This document shows positions 13,260-23,411 of a stretch of DNA of 64,000 nucleotides, piece by piece. Under the pieces are notes generated by a model that was given only the letters and a program-made list of their open reading frames with translations, was not told where the DNA came from and searched no databases. This DNA is from Burkholderiales bacterium (GTDB lineage Bacteria; Pseudomonadota; Gammaproteobacteria; Burkholderiales; Usitatibacteraceae). Each line of letters starts with the position of its first letter. Position 1 is the stretch's first letter. The stretch is from positions 25,560 through 89,559 of the forward strand of contig JAHCAK010000014.1 in the NCBI GenBank assembly GCA_019634955.1, in the 5' to 3' direction. The translations under genes were made by a program, and so were the position numbers.

Positions 13260-14546
13260 TCAGCCTTCCCGCGAGCCCAGCACCGAGCAGAAGCCGTCCA
13301 GTTCCGCCTGCAGGCGCAGCGCCTCGCCGGCGCTCGCGAGCCGCACGGCGTGGAAATGGCTCGGCTGGGCCGGCTCCCGGCCGAGGGGCGGGAATTTCGC
13401 CGCGAAGCGTGGCGCCTGCGCCTGCCAGGCGGGGCCGAGGCTGCCGCGGGACGCGTGGGCCACGAGGATGGCGGTGTCGGCGGCGACGGCGAGCCCGGCG
13501 CGGTGCGCGCGCAGGCAGAAGTCGAGATCGTAGAAGTGGAACCCGTCGAAGGTGGCCGCGTCGAATCCCACTTTCCGCGCCGCCGCCGTTCGCGCGGCGA
13601 TGAAGCAGCCGTCGAGGCCCTGCATGCCAACGGCGAGCCCGGCGTGAAGCGACAGCGCGGAGAAGTCCCAGGTGCCGGCTGCGCTCGACCCGTGCACGAG
13701 CCAGCCGCGCATCGCCGGCTGGCCACCCCAGCCGAGGGTGGGCCCGGCGAGGCGCCGGGTGCCCGCAACGCCGACGACGTCGGCCACGGCGAGCGCGCGG
13801 GCGAGGAGGGCATCCAGCCGCGGCGACAGGACCTCCACGTCGTCGTGCAGGAAGACGATCGCCTCGCCTCGCGCCCGTGCGAGGGCGCCATTGTAGGCAT
13901 CCGCCAGCGACCTTGGCGCGCGGATCTCGATGTGCTCGAAGCCTGGCGCGAGCGTGGCGGCGAGCGCGGCGCGGCAGCGCGCGAGCTTCGCCTCGTCCAC
14001 GCTGCAGGTCACCACGGTGAGCGTCGGGCACGCCGCACTCGCGGATCGCGGCGTGTCCGCGGCGAAGACGCGGCGGCGGTCCTTCACGATCTCGGCGACT
14101 GCCTGGAAGGCGAACTCGACCGCCATCGGATCGGCGTCGGGGAGCCCGGTTTGCGCAAGGCGCTCGCGGCAGCCGGCCGCGTCGCCCGACGCGTGCCGCG
14201 CCAGGGCGTCCACGAGGAGCGCGGGCAGGAACCCGGGGCGCGCCTCCAGCGACCGGCGCGCGGCGGCCGACGCGGCGCCAAGGTCTCCCAGCCGCCAGTG
14301 GACGCGGGCGGCCGAGGCGAGGATGGCCGGGTCCGGCCCCGCGCGTGCGGCCGCATCGAGGCGGCTGGCGGCGATGTCCAGGTGGCCGGCGCGGGCGGCG
14401 ATCTCGCCGCCGAGGTGGAGCGCCTGCGCGTGGGCCGGGTCGGCCGCGAGAAGCGAGGCGACCGCCGCCTCCGCCGCCTCGAGGTCGCCGGCGCGCATCC
14501 GCTCCAGCGCGGCCGGAAGGCCGCCGGGTGAGGAAGGGGAAGCCAT
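13260..14546 (-). CDS. Glycosyltransferase family 2-like protein with N-terminal TPR region
   Basis: This 428-residue protein has an alanine-rich N-terminal half (about 1-150) of TPR-like helical repeats. A GT-A-type domain follows, with LTVVTCSV (near 170), the DXD-like HDDVE near 235, and a GCFIAART / DFCLRAHRAG acceptor region. The sequence resembles family 2 glycosyltransferases of the Rhamnan/O-antigen kind without a clear acceptor. It starts 13 bp after lpdA and on the same strand, so it is probably transcribed with the pyruvate dehydrogenase genes. Confidence 0.7.
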   Translation of the reverse strand: MASPSSPGGLPAALERMRAGDLEAAEAAVASLLAADPAHAQALHLGGEIAARAGHLDIAASRLDAAARAGPDPAILASAARVHWRLGDLGAASAAARRSLEARPGFLPALLVDALARHASGDAAGCRERLAQTGLPDADPMAVEFAFQAVAEIVKDRRRVFAADTPRSASAACPTLTVVTCSVDEAKLARCRAALAATLAPGFEHIEIRAPRSLADAYNGALARARGEAIVFLHDDVEVLSPRLDALLARALAVADVVGVAGTRRLAGPTLGWGGQPAMRGWLVHGSSAAGTWDFSALSLHAGLAVGMQGLDGCFIAARTAAARKVGFDAATFDGFHFYDLDFCLRAHRAGLAVAADTAILVAHASRGSLGPAWQAQAPRFAAKFPPLGREPAQPSHFHAVRLASAGEALRLQAELDGFCSVLGSREG

Positions 14547-14559
14547 CCTCGCCGCGCCG

Positions 14560-16335
14560 CTACTTCTTGGGCGGCATCATGTCCGTGATGCTGCCCTCGG
14601 CGATCTCCGCGCCGAAGAAGACCGTCTCGGAAAGCGTCGGGTGCGGGTGGATGGTGAGGCCGATGTCCTCGGCGTCGGCGCCCATCTCGAGCGCGAGCAC
14701 GGTCTCGGCGATGAGCTCGCCGGCGTTGATGCCGACGATGCCGGCCCCGAGGATGCGCTTCGTGCCCTTCTCGAAGAGGATCTTGGTGAGGCCCTCCTCG
14801 CGGGCCATGCCGATGGCGCGCCCGCTGGCGGCCCAAGGGAACACGGCCTTCTCGTACTCGACGCCCTTCGCCTTCGCCTCGGGCTCCGAGAGGCCCATCC
14901 ACGCGACCTCCGGATCGGTGTAGGCCACGCTCGGGATCGTTCGGGCCTCCCACACGTGGTGGGCGTGGCCCGCGATCACCTCGGCGGCGAGCTTTCCCTC
15001 GTGCGTCGCCTTGTGCGCGAGCATGGGCTCGCCGACGATGTCGCCGATGGCGAAGATGTGCGGCACGTTGGTTCGCATCTGGCCGTCCACCGGAATCCAG
15101 CCTCGGTCGCCCACGGTGACGCCGGCCTTCTCCGCGCCGATGAGCTTGCCGTTGGGCCGGCGTCCCACCGAGAGCAGAACGCGGTCGTAGACCTGTGGCG
15201 ACGGCGCGCCCGGCGAGCCGTCGGCGGACTCGAAGGTGGCGCGAAGCCCCTCGGGCACGGCCTCGAGCTTCGCGACCTTCGTCTTGAGCAGGATCGCCTC
15301 GTAGCGCTTCTCGATGCGCCGGTGCAGCGGCTTCACGATGTCGGGATCCGCCCCGGGGATGAGGCGGTCCATGAACTCGACCACCGTCACCTTCGACCCG
15401 AGCGCGTCGTACACCGTGGCCATCTCCAGCCCGATGATGCCGCCGCCGACCACGAGCAGGCGCTTCGGCACGTCCTTCAGCTCGAGCGCACCCGTGGAGT
15501 CCATCACGCGCGGGTCGTCGGGAAAGCCCGGAATCGTCGCGGGCTGCGAGCCCGCCGCGATGATGCAATGGTCGAACGAGACGACCTTCCTGCCCTCGGC
15601 CGTCTGCACCTCGAGCGAGTGCGGGGTGGCGAACTGCGCCGTGCCCCGCACCACGGTCACCTTGCGCGCCTTGGCGAGGCTCGCCAGGCCCTTCGTGAGC
15701 TTGCCGACCACGCCGTCCTTGAACGCGCGCACCTTGTCGAGGTCGATGGCGGGCTGGCCGAAGGTGACCCCGTGGGCGGCCATGTCCTCGGCGTCGGCGA
15801 GCACCTTGGCCGTGTGCAGCAGCGCCTTCGACGGGATGCAGCCCACGTTGAGGCACACCCCGCCGAGCGTGGCGTACCGCTCGACGAGGACTACTTTCTT
15901 GCCGAGGTCCGCGGCGCGGAACGCGGCCGTGTAGCCGCCGGGGCCGGCGCCGAGCACGAGCACTTCCGCGTGCAGGTCCGCGTCGAGGCTCGCGAGCGTC
16001 GAGGTGAGCGCCTCGCGCAGCGAGGCCGGCGTGGCGGGCGGCGCCGGCGCGGGAGCCGGTGCGGGGGCGGGGGCGGCAGGCGCGGCCGCCACGCCGGCCT
16101 CGGCCTCCAGGGTGACGATGGCCGTGCCCTGCGACACCTTGTCGCCCACCTTCACCAGCACGGAGGCGACCGTGCCGCCGTGCGTCGACGGCACCTCCAT
16201 CGTGGCCTTGTCCGATTCCAGCACGACGAGCGACTGCTCCTTCGCGACCTTGTCGCCCGGCTTCACCAGCAGCTCGATGACCGGGACGTCCTTGAAGTCC
16301 CCGATGTCCGGGACCTTGATCTCCAGGGTGGCCAT
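14560..16335 (-). CDS. lpdA: Dihydrolipoamide dehydrogenase (PDH E3) with N-terminal lipoyl domain
   Basis: This 591-residue E3 reoxidises the dihydrolipoyl groups of E2 using FAD and NAD+. Residues 1-80 form a lipoyl domain with the modified lysine in [11 protein letters not shown] proline-alanine linker (about 95-115) leads to the flavoprotein. Its redox disulfide is in [17 protein letters not shown] and the His-Glu pair in HPHPTLSE near the C-terminus. Lipoyl-E3 fusions of this kind are common in Betaproteobacteria and Neisseria. It follows aceF after 10 bp. Confidence 0.95.
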   Translation of the reverse strand: MATLEIKVPDIGDFKDVPVIELLVKPGDKVAKEQSLVVLESDKATMEVPSTHGGTVASVLVKVGDKVSQGTAIVTLEAEAGVAAAPAAPAPAPAPAPAPPATPASLREALTSTLASLDADLHAEVLVLGAGPGGYTAAFRAADLGKKVVLVERYATLGGVCLNVGCIPSKALLHTAKVLADAEDMAAHGVTFGQPAIDLDKVRAFKDGVVGKLTKGLASLAKARKVTVVRGTAQFATPHSLEVQTAEGRKVVSFDHCIIAAGSQPATIPGFPDDPRVMDSTGALELKDVPKRLLVVGGGIIGLEMATVYDALGSKVTVVEFMDRLIPGADPDIVKPLHRRIEKRYEAILLKTKVAKLEAVPEGLRATFESADGSPGAPSPQVYDRVLLSVGRRPNGKLIGAEKAGVTVGDRGWIPVDGQMRTNVPHIFAIGDIVGEPMLAHKATHEGKLAAEVIAGHAHHVWEARTIPSVAYTDPEVAWMGLSEPEAKAKGVEYEKAVFPWAASGRAIGMAREEGLTKILFEKGTKRILGAGIVGINAGELIAETVLALEMGADAEDIGLTIHPHPTLSETVFFGAEIAEGSITDMMPPKK

Positions 16336-16345
16336 GGCGGGCTCC

Positions 16346-17657
16346 CTAGAGCATGCCGCGCCGCAGGTCGGCGATGACCTGGGCGAGGTAGGTCGTGAAG
16401 CGGGCGGCGAGCGCCCCGTCGATCACGCGGTGGTCGTAGGAGAGCGAGAGCGGCATCATGAGGCGCGGGGCGAACTCCCGGCCGTTCCACACGGGCTTCA
16501 TCGCGGCCTTGGACACGCCGAGGATCGCGACCTCCGGCGCGTTGACGATCGGCGTGAAGGCCGTGCCGCCGATGCCGCCGAGCGAGGAGATGGAAAAGGT
16601 GCCGCCCTGCATGTCGGCGGGGCCGAGCTTGCCGTCGCGCGCCTTCGCGGCGAGCTCCGAGGTCTCCTTCGCGATCTCGAAGATGCCCTTGCGGTCGGCG
16701 TCCCGGACGACGGGCACCACGAGGCCGTTCGGCGTGTCGGCGGCGAAGCCGATGTGCCAGTAGTGCTTCACCACGAGGTTGTCGCCGTCGAGCGAGCTGT
16801 TGAACGCGGGGTACTTCTTCAGCGCGGCGACCACCGCCTTCACCAGGAAGGCGAGCGGCGTCACCTTCACGCCGCCCTTGGCGTTCTCCTCGTTCACGCG
16901 CGCGCGGAATGCCTCCAGCTCCGTGATGTCCGCCTCGTCGAACTGCGTGACGTGGGGGATCATCACCCAGTTGCGCGCCAGCGCCGGGCCCGAGATCTTC
17001 TTGATGCGCGACAGCGGCTGCAGCTCCACCGGGCCGAACTTGGCGAAGTCCACCTTCGGCCAGGCGGGAAGTCCGAGGTCCGCGAACCCGGCGCCGGAAG
17101 CGCGCTGGCCTTCGGCGCCGCCGCCGGCGAGGGCCGCCTTGACGAAGCCCTGCACGTCCTCCTTGAGGATGCGGCCCTTCGGGCCGCCGCCCTTCACGCG
17201 GGCGAGGTCGACGCCCAGCTCGCGGGCGAAGCGGCGCACGCCCGGGCTCGCGTGCGGGGGCGTGCCGGCAGGCCCGGGCGCGGGGCACGGGGCGCGGGCC
17301 GGTCGACCGTCGACGGGCGACTGCCGGCGCGGGCGCCGGCGCTTCCGCCGCAGCCGGCACGGGGGTGGGCGCGGATGCGGCGGGCGACGCCTTGGGGGCC
17401 GGAACCGGCGCGCCGGCGGCCTCCGCCTCGAGGAGGAGCACCACGCTCCCCTCGCTCACCTTGTCGCCGACCTTGAGCCGCACCTCCTTCACCACGCCGG
17501 CGGCGGGCGCGGGCACCTCCATCGTCGCCTTGTCGCTCTCCAGCGTGACGAGCGAATCCTCCTTCTTCACCGCATCGCCCGGCTTCACCAGGATCTCGAT
17601 GACGGGCACGTCCTTGAAGTCCCCGATGTCGGGGACCTTGACCTCGATGGCGGCCAA
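16346..17657 (-). CDS. aceF: Dihydrolipoyl acetyltransferase (PDH E2), reading frame broken in the linker
   Basis: The gene starts at TTG 17657, after a strong GAGGAGG Shine-Dalgarno, with [13 protein letters not shown] and a lipoyl domain ([12 protein letters not shown]). The E3-binding domain ([16 protein letters not shown]) and the catalytic domain (active site [10 protein letters not shown]) lie in another frame, open from about 17,280 down to 16346. The total length is 1312 bases, one more than a multiple of three. Removing one C near 17,315 gives a smooth Ala/Pro linker. The frame change is therefore a +1 event in a low-complexity, GC-rich linker. E2 is needed for PDH, so a consensus error is plausible. 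Confidence 0.85.
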
Positions 17658-17704
17658 GGCTTCCTCCTCGCTTGGTTGTCCGTTGTGGTCCCGCGGCCGG
17701 CCCG

Positions 17705-20368
17705 TCAGACGGTCCAGGGCGCGGGCCTGTCGGCCTCGATGCCGTATTTCGCGATGGCCTCCGCCACCTTCGCCGCCGGCAGCTCGCCGTCCTCCGCGAG
17801 CGCCTTGAGAGCCGCCACGGCGACGTAGTGGCGGTCGACCTCGAAGAAGCGCCGCAGGTTCTCGCGCGAGTCGCTGCGTCCGAAGCCGTCGGTCCCCAGC
17901 GCCTTGTAGCGGCGCGGCACGAACTCGCGGATCTGGTCGGCGAAGGCGCGCACGTAGTCGGTGGAGGCGACGACCGGGCCCTTCGTCGCGGCGAGGCACT
18001 GCTCGACCCAGGACTGGCGGGGCTTGTCGGCCGGGTGCAGGAGGTTCCAGCGCGCGCAGGCGAGGCCGTCGCGGCGAAGTTCCGTGAAGCTCGGGCAGCT
18101 CCAGACCTCGGAGGCCACGCCCCAGTCGGCCGCGAGGAGCTCGGCGGCGGCGATCACCTCGCGCAGTATCGTGCCGCTGCCCAGCAGCTGCACGCGCGGG
18201 CCCTTGGCCGCGCCTCCGCCCCCGGGCAGGCGGTACATGCCGCGCAGGATGCCCTCGCGGGCGCCCTCGGGCAGCGCCGGGTGCGCGTAGTTCTCGTTCA
18301 TCACCGTGATGTAGTAGAAGACGTCCTCCTGCTCCTCCACCATGCGCCGCAGGCCGTCCTGGATGATCACCGCGACCTCGTACGCGTAGGTCGGGTCCCA
18401 CGAGCGGCAGTTGGGGATCATGGAGGAAAGGATGTGGCTGTGGCCGTCCTCGTGCTGCAGGCCCTCGCCGTTGAGCGTGGTGCGGCCGGCCGTCGCGCCC
18501 ATCAGGAAGCCGCGCGCGCGCATGTCGCCCGCGGCCCACACGAGGTCGCCCACGCGCTGCAGGCCGAACATCGAGTAGAAGATGAAGAAGGGGATCATCG
18601 GCACGTTGTTCGTGGAGTACGACGTGGCCGCCGCGATCCACGAGCACAGGGCGCCCGCCTCGTTGATGCCCTCCTGGAGGATCTGCCCGTTCTTGTCCTC
18701 CTTGTAGAACATGAGCTGGTCGCTGTCCTCGGGCTCGTAGAGCTGGCCCACGGAGGAGTAGATGCCCAGCTGGCGGAACAGGCCTTCCATGCCGAAGGTG
18801 CGCGACTCGTCGGGCACGATGGGCACGATGTTTCGGCCAAGGGTCTTGTCGCGGACCAGCGTGGTGAGCATGCGCACGAAGGCCATCGTCGTGGAGTTCT
18901 CGCGGCCCTCGGCGGTGGCTTCCAGCAGGGGCTTGAACGCCTCGAGCTTCGGCGCGTCCAGGCTCGCGGAGCGCCGGCGGCGCTGCGGGATGGAGCCGCC
19001 GCGGCGCGCGCGCAGCTCGCGCAGGTACTTCATCTCCGCCGAGTCTTCCGCGGGCTTGAAGTAGGGCAGCTCGGCGAGGCGGTCGTCGCCGATGGGGATC
19101 GCGAAGCGGTCGCGGAACTGGCGAAGCACCTCGATCGGCATCTTCTTCTGCTGGTGCGCGACGTTCTTGCCCTCGCCGACGGCGCCCATGCCGTAGCCCT
19201 TCACGGTCTTGGCGAGAACCACGGTCGGCTGGCCGCGGTGGTGCACCGCGGCGTAATAGGCCGCGTAGATCTTGTGCGGGTCGTGGCCGCCGCGGTTGAG
19301 GCGCCAGACGTCCTCGTCGGACATGTTGGCCACCATCGCCTTCAGCTCCGGGTACTTGCCGAAGAAGTGCTCGCGCACGTAGGCGCCGTCGCGGCTCTTG
19401 AACTTCTGGTACTCGCCGTCGACCGCCTCCTCCATGCGGCGCAGCAGGATGCCGCTCTTGTCCTTGGCCAGGAGCGGGTCCCAGTACGAGCCCCAGATCA
19501 CCTTCAGGACGTTCCAGCCCGCCCCGCGGAAGTGCGTCTCGAGCTCCTGGATGATCTTGCCGTTGCCGCGCACGGGACCGTCGAGCCGCTGCAGGTTGCA
19601 GTTCACGACGAACACGAGATTGTCGAGGCCCTCGCGGGCGGCCATGCCGATGGCGCCCATCGACTCGGGCTCGTCCATCTCGCCGTCGCCCATGAAGGCC
19701 CACACCTTGCGGCCCGCGGTCTTCGCGTGCCCGCGGTCCTCGAGGTAGCGCAGGAAGCGCGCCTGGTAGATGGCCTGGATGGGCCCCAGGCCCATCGACA
19801 CCGTCGGGAACTGCCAGAAGTCCGGCATGAGCCACGGATGCGGGTAGGAGGAGATCCCCGCGCCGCCGACTTCCTGGCGGAACATGTCCAGCTGGGCGTC
19901 GGTGAGGCGACCCTCGAGGTAGGCGCGCGCGTACACGCCCGGCGAGGAGTGGCCCTGGATGTAGATCAGGTCCCCGCCGTGGCTCTCGGTGGGGGCGTGC
20001 CAGAAGTGGTTGAAGCCCACGTCGTAGAGCGTGGCGGCCGAGGCGAAGCTCGCGATGTGGCCGCCCAGCTCGAGGTCCTTGCGGCCGGCGCGCAGCACCA
20101 TGGCCACGGCGTTCCAGCGCACGATGTTGCGAAGCCGGTTCTCGATCTCCATGTCGCCCTCGATCGGCTGCTCGAGGTGCGGTGGGATGGTGTTGATGTA
20201 GGCGGTGTTGGCGCTGTACGGGAGGTTCACGCCGGACCGGCGCGCCTTGTCGATGAGGTGCTCGAGGAGGAAGTGGGCCCGGTCGGGCCCTTCCACGGCG
20301 AGGATGGCCTCGAGCGCGTCGACCCATTCGCGGGTTTCAACTGGATCGGTGTCTTGCGGGCGGTCCAT
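17705..20368 (-). CDS. aceE: Pyruvate dehydrogenase E1 component (homodimeric type)
   Basis: This 887-residue thiamine-diphosphate enzyme decarboxylates pyruvate and acetylates the lipoyl groups of AceF. The length and start ([15 protein letters not shown]) match proteobacterial AceE. The ThDP motif is visible as [10 protein letters not shown] and, about 27 residues on, [13 protein letters not shown]. It is the first gene of the minus-strand aceE-aceF-lpdA operon, with GAAGG five bases before the ATG and a good promoter just upstream. Confidence 0.96.
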   Translation of the reverse strand: MDRPQDTDPVETREWVDALEAILAVEGPDRAHFLLEHLIDKARRSGVNLPYSANTAYINTIPPHLEQPIEGDMEIENRLRNIVRWNAVAMVLRAGRKDLELGGHIASFASAATLYDVGFNHFWHAPTESHGGDLIYIQGHSSPGVYARAYLEGRLTDAQLDMFRQEVGGAGISSYPHPWLMPDFWQFPTVSMGLGPIQAIYQARFLRYLEDRGHAKTAGRKVWAFMGDGEMDEPESMGAIGMAAREGLDNLVFVVNCNLQRLDGPVRGNGKIIQELETHFRGAGWNVLKVIWGSYWDPLLAKDKSGILLRRMEEAVDGEYQKFKSRDGAYVREHFFGKYPELKAMVANMSDEDVWRLNRGGHDPHKIYAAYYAAVHHRGQPTVVLAKTVKGYGMGAVGEGKNVAHQQKKMPIEVLRQFRDRFAIPIGDDRLAELPYFKPAEDSAEMKYLRELRARRGGSIPQRRRRSASLDAPKLEAFKPLLEATAEGRENSTTMAFVRMLTTLVRDKTLGRNIVPIVPDESRTFGMEGLFRQLGIYSSVGQLYEPEDSDQLMFYKEDKNGQILQEGINEAGALCSWIAAATSYSTNNVPMIPFFIFYSMFGLQRVGDLVWAAGDMRARGFLMGATAGRTTLNGEGLQHEDGHSHILSSMIPNCRSWDPTYAYEVAVIIQDGLRRMVEEQEDVFYYITVMNENYAHPALPEGAREGILRGMYRLPGGGGAAKGPRVQLLGSGTILREVIAAAELLAADWGVASEVWSCPSFTELRRDGLACARWNLLHPADKPRQSWVEQCLAATKGPVVASTDYVRAFADQIREFVPRRYKALGTDGFGRSDSRENLRRFFEVDRHYVAVAALKALAEDGELPAAKVAEAIAKYGIEADRPAPWTV

Positions 20369-20421
20369 GGCGACCTTCGGAAGGAGGAAATCTGTCGGGG
20401 GGTGCTGCGGGGAAGGGCTCC

Positions 20422-20450
20422 ATTAAACCCAATCGTATAATCGCTGGCAA
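20422..20450 (-). promoter_or_regulatory. Probable sigma-70 promoter of aceE
   Basis: On the minus strand, TTGCCA (450-445) and TTTAAT (427-422) are separated by exactly 17 bp, within 20422-20450. The predicted start near 20415 gives a leader of about 47 bases before the aceE ATG. Confidence 0.6.
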
Positions 20451-20819
20451 CCAATGCCCGGAGTCCGGCGGGGGGTATGCCGGTGGCCCGGCGACCGGGG
20501 GGCGGCGAGGGTCCCGGGCCAAGAAAGCCCTAGACAAATCAGGGACATCGGGCCGACAATCGGGATTGTTTCTCAAAAAAACATTTTAAGTTATTATAAA
20601 AACGGGTTTTTGCACTTTTCGTACGGGAGGCGTCGGGCCTTCCGCCGGCAGGGACGCCTCGAGCGGCCCGCCGGGGGAAGTCCGCGGCCGATCACCACAA
20701 CAACTCGAGAACGCAATGAACCATCGGGCGCACCGAAACGGGGAGTGCGGAGCGCGAGGCGCCGGGCGCAGGCCCGGACGGGCTCGCGGGCGCGCCGCCG
20801 GCGGCCGGGGGCGGCGGTC
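20451..20819. other. Divergent intergenic region with an AT-rich island
   Basis: This stretch between aceE and the phosphatase gene has no convincing gene. At 20562-20620 it contains an unusually AT-rich patch (TTGTTT, a run of seven A, TTATTATAAA and TTTTTG), in strong contrast with its surroundings. TTGTTT (20566-20571) with TATTAT (20592-20597) would be a poorly spaced promoter pair for the phosphatase gene. The remainder is GC-rich leader. A frame open from 20454 into the phosphatase gene is not credible as protein. Confidence 0.4.
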
Positions 20820-21644
20820 GTGAACCTCGCCCAGGCGCTGCAGAGCGCGAGCCTCACGGATCCGGGCAGGGTCCGCGACCACAACGAGGACTGCATCGAG
20901 GCCCGGCCCGAGATCGGGCTCTATGTCCTCGCGGACGGGATGGGGGGTTACAACGCCGGGGAGGTGGCGAGCGGCATGGCCACATCGCTGATCGCGGACG
21001 GGCTGGCAGAGACCTGGAACCTCCGGGAGGTGGACCGGCTCGCGCGCGAGGAGGCGATGGCGCTCGCCCAGCGGCTCATCGCCGAGCAGGTCGCGCGCGC
21101 GAACACCGCCATCTTCACCACGTCCCAGAACAACCCGGAATGCGCCGGGATGGGCACGACGCTGGTCGTCTGCCTCTTCTACGACAACTTCGTGTGCGTC
21201 GCCCACATCGGCGACTCGCGGCTCTACCGCCTGCGTGGCGAGTCGATGGAGCAGGTGACGCGTGACCACTCCCTCCTGCAGGAGCAGCTCGACTCCGGGC
21301 TCATCACCCCGGAGGAGGCCAAGCTCTCGCAGAACAAGAACCTCGTAACGAAGGCGCTCGGGATCGACCCGACCGTCGAGCCCGAGCTGCACGTCTACGA
21401 GACCGAGCCCGAGGACCTGTACCTGCTCTGCTCCGACGGGCTGAACGACATGGTCGAGGACGAGGAGATCCGCCTCACCCTGATCACCCTGCGCTCGAAC
21501 CCGAGCCTCACCGTCCAGCAACTCGTCCAGGCGGCCAACGACAACGGCGGCCGCGACAACGTCTCGGCGATGCTGGTGCGGGTCGCCGAACCCTTCGCCG
21601 TGGCGCGTGGATGGCTCGCGCGATTCAAGGCACTATTCAGGTAA
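20820..21644 (+). CDS. PP2C-family Ser/Thr protein phosphatase (Stp1-like)
   Basis: This 274-residue protein starts at GTG 20820. PP2C metal-binding aspartates are visible in DPGRVRDHNEDC, VLADGMGGYNAGE, LLCSDGLNDM and GGRDNVSAML. It should dephosphorylate Ser/Thr phosphoproteins in the cytoplasm. The next gene encodes a double-FHA protein, a phosphothreonine reader, 18 bp on. The pair points to a Hanks-kinase circuit, though no kinase gene lies in the window. The upstream open frame adds about 120 low-quality residues and is rejected as start. Confidence 0.88.
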   Translation: MNLAQALQSASLTDPGRVRDHNEDCIEARPEIGLYVLADGMGGYNAGEVASGMATSLIADGLAETWNLREVDRLAREEAMALAQRLIAEQVARANTAIFTTSQNNPECAGMGTTLVVCLFYDNFVCVAHIGDSRLYRLRGESMEQVTRDHSLLQEQLDSGLITPEEAKLSQNKNLVTKALGIDPTVEPELHVYETEPEDLYLLCSDGLNDMVEDEEIRLTLITLRSNPSLTVQQLVQAANDNGGRDNVSAMLVRVAEPFAVARGWLARFKALFR

Positions 21645-21662
21645 TTCGCAAGGAAACCGACC

Positions 21663-22439
21663 ATGGCCAAGCTGATTTTGAGTGTCGACGGGCAGGTGCT
21701 CAAGGAGCATGTCCTCTCCAAGGAGCGCACCCTGATCGGGAGGAAGCCCCACAACGACATCCAGATCGACAACCTCGCGGTCAGCGGCGAGCACGCGGCG
21801 ATCATCACGATCCTGAACGACTCGTTCATCGAGGACCTGGGAAGCACGAACGGCACGATGGTGAACGGCAAGCCGATCAAGAAGCACTTCCTGCAGGCCA
21901 ACGACGTCATCGAGATCGGCAAGCACAAGCTCAAGTACTTCAACGACGCGCCCTCGCAGGCGTCGGCGGCCGACTTCGAGAAGACGATGATCATCCGCAG
22001 CCCGGCCAAGCCGGCCGCGCCGCCGCCCGCCGCGGCTCCGGCGGCCCCCGCCGCGCCGGCGGCCGAGCGGGCCTCGAGCGACACGGTGACCAACATGAAG
22101 GCGATGGCGCCCGAGGTGGTCAAGGCCGCCCCGCCGCCGCCGCAGCCGACGGCCCACGCCGACCACGCGCCGCTGCCGGATGCCGCGATCCAGGTGCTCT
22201 CGGGCGCCGCCGCGGGCCGGACGCTGGACCTGACCAAGAACCTCACCACCATCGGCAAGCCCGGCCTGCAGGTGGCCGTGATCACCAAGCGCCCCAACGG
22301 CTACTTCATCACCCACGTCGAGGGCGCGAGCTACCCCACGCTCAACGGCGCCTCCCTGGGCGCCACGGCGCACCCCCTGGCCGACCACGACATGATCGAG
22401 ATCGCCGGGGTCAAGATGGAGTTCTTCTTCAAGCCGTGA
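21663..22439 (+). CDS. Double FHA-domain protein
   Basis: This 258-residue protein has an N-terminal FHA domain (about 20-95). Its phosphopeptide-binding residues appear in LIGRKPHNDIQID, VSGEHAAI and LGSTNGTMVNG. An Ala/Pro linker (about 115-165) leads to a second, more divergent FHA-like domain (about 175-255). A Shine-Dalgarno (AAGGA) precedes the ATG. It probably reads phosphothreonine marks removed by the adjacent phosphatase and may recruit the downstream ATPase or hydrolase, which is inference from position only. Confidence 0.87.
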   Translation: MAKLILSVDGQVLKEHVLSKERTLIGRKPHNDIQIDNLAVSGEHAAIITILNDSFIEDLGSTNGTMVNGKPIKKHFLQANDVIEIGKHKLKYFNDAPSQASAADFEKTMIIRSPAKPAAPPPAAAPAAPAAPAAERASSDTVTNMKAMAPEVVKAAPPPPQPTAHADHAPLPDAAIQVLSGAAAGRTLDLTKNLTTIGKPGLQVAVITKRPNGYFITHVEGASYPTLNGASLGATAHPLADHDMIEIAGVKMEFFFKP

Positions 22440-22586
22440 CCCGGCCGGCCCGGCGGGCCGGGGAAACGGCGCCGCCGGTGTGCCGCGGCGCACACCCCGG
22501 CACGGCGGATTTCGCCAATAATGGCCCGTTCCAGCCGGGCCCCGGGCCCGGCAGCCAACCGCCGTCGAGCCGGCGAGGTCAGGAGA

Positions 22587-23351
22587 ATGCGGATCAGGGT
22601 TCTGGGGTGCAGCGGCGGCATCGGGGGGAGCCTGCGGACGACCGCGCTGCTCGTCGATGACGACATCCTCGTCGACGCCGGCACCGGCGTGGGCGACCTC
22701 CCCCTCGAGAGCCTGGCCCGGATCGACCACATCTTCGTGAGCCACTCGCACCTGGACCACGTGACGAGCATCCCGTTCCTCGTGGACACGGTGTGCTGGA
22801 TGCGGGCGGCGCCCATCGTGGTGTACGGCATCAAGGACACGCTCGACATCCTGCGCGCCCACCTCTTCAACTGGAAGGTCTGGCCCGACTTCACCCAGAT
22901 CCCGGACGGCGACAACCCCTTCATGGTCTACCGGGAGATCGCCGAGGGGCAGACCGTCGAGATCGGCGGGCGCAGGATCACGGCGGTCCCGGCCAACCAC
23001 ACGGTGCCCGCAGTGGGGTATCTTCTCGACAGCGGGCGGGCGAGCCTCGCCTACTCGGGCGACACGACGGCCAACGACGCGTTCTGGACGGTGGTGAACG
23101 AGGCCGCGAACCTGCGCTACCTGATCATCGAGACGGCCTTCTCGAACAAGGAGCGCGAGATCGCGGTGGCCTCCAAGCACCTGTGCCCGGACATGCTCGC
23201 TCGGGAGCTGGCGAAGATGCGCGCGCGGCCGGAGGTGTTCATCACGCACCTCAAGCCGGGCGAGGGGGCCCTCACCATGAAGGAGGTCTCGGAGGCGGCG
23301 GGCCGCTGGGGGCCGCGGATGCTCGAGAACAACCAGGAGTTCACGCTCTAG
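22587..23351 (+). CDS. Metallo-beta-lactamase-fold hydrolase (class II cyclic-nucleotide phosphodiesterase / RNase Z-like)
   Basis: This 254-residue protein has the di-metal signature HSHLDH near residue 55, a later NHTVPAVGY and a YSGDTTAND element. The start MRIRVLGCSGGIGG and the overall pattern resemble class II 3',5'-cyclic nucleotide phosphodiesterases and tRNase-Z-like enzymes. AGGAGA abuts the ATG. Its place between the FHA gene and the GAF-ATPase gene suggests a second-messenger role, but the substrate is unproven. Confidence 0.78.
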   Translation: MRIRVLGCSGGIGGSLRTTALLVDDDILVDAGTGVGDLPLESLARIDHIFVSHSHLDHVTSIPFLVDTVCWMRAAPIVVYGIKDTLDILRAHLFNWKVWPDFTQIPDGDNPFMVYREIAEGQTVEIGGRRITAVPANHTVPAVGYLLDSGRASLAYSGDTTANDAFWTVVNEAANLRYLIIETAFSNKEREIAVASKHLCPDMLARELAKMRARPEVFITHLKPGEGALTMKEVSEAAGRWGPRMLENNQEFTL

Positions 23352-23411
23352 GGCAGGCGGGGCGGGAAGAGACGACAACAGGCAGCAACCAACCGATCGG
23401 CAGGTGCACAC

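Noticed and set aside
16263..20327. 1354-residue open frame on the minus strand across aceE and aceF
   Set aside because: Only its lipoyl-domain part is real coding (the start of aceF). The rest is out of frame with aceE and the aceF catalytic domain.
20598..20611. AAAAA-CGGG-TTTTT as a terminator
   Set aside because: The stem is five A-T pairs only, too weak, and lies in a divergent region with no transcript to end.
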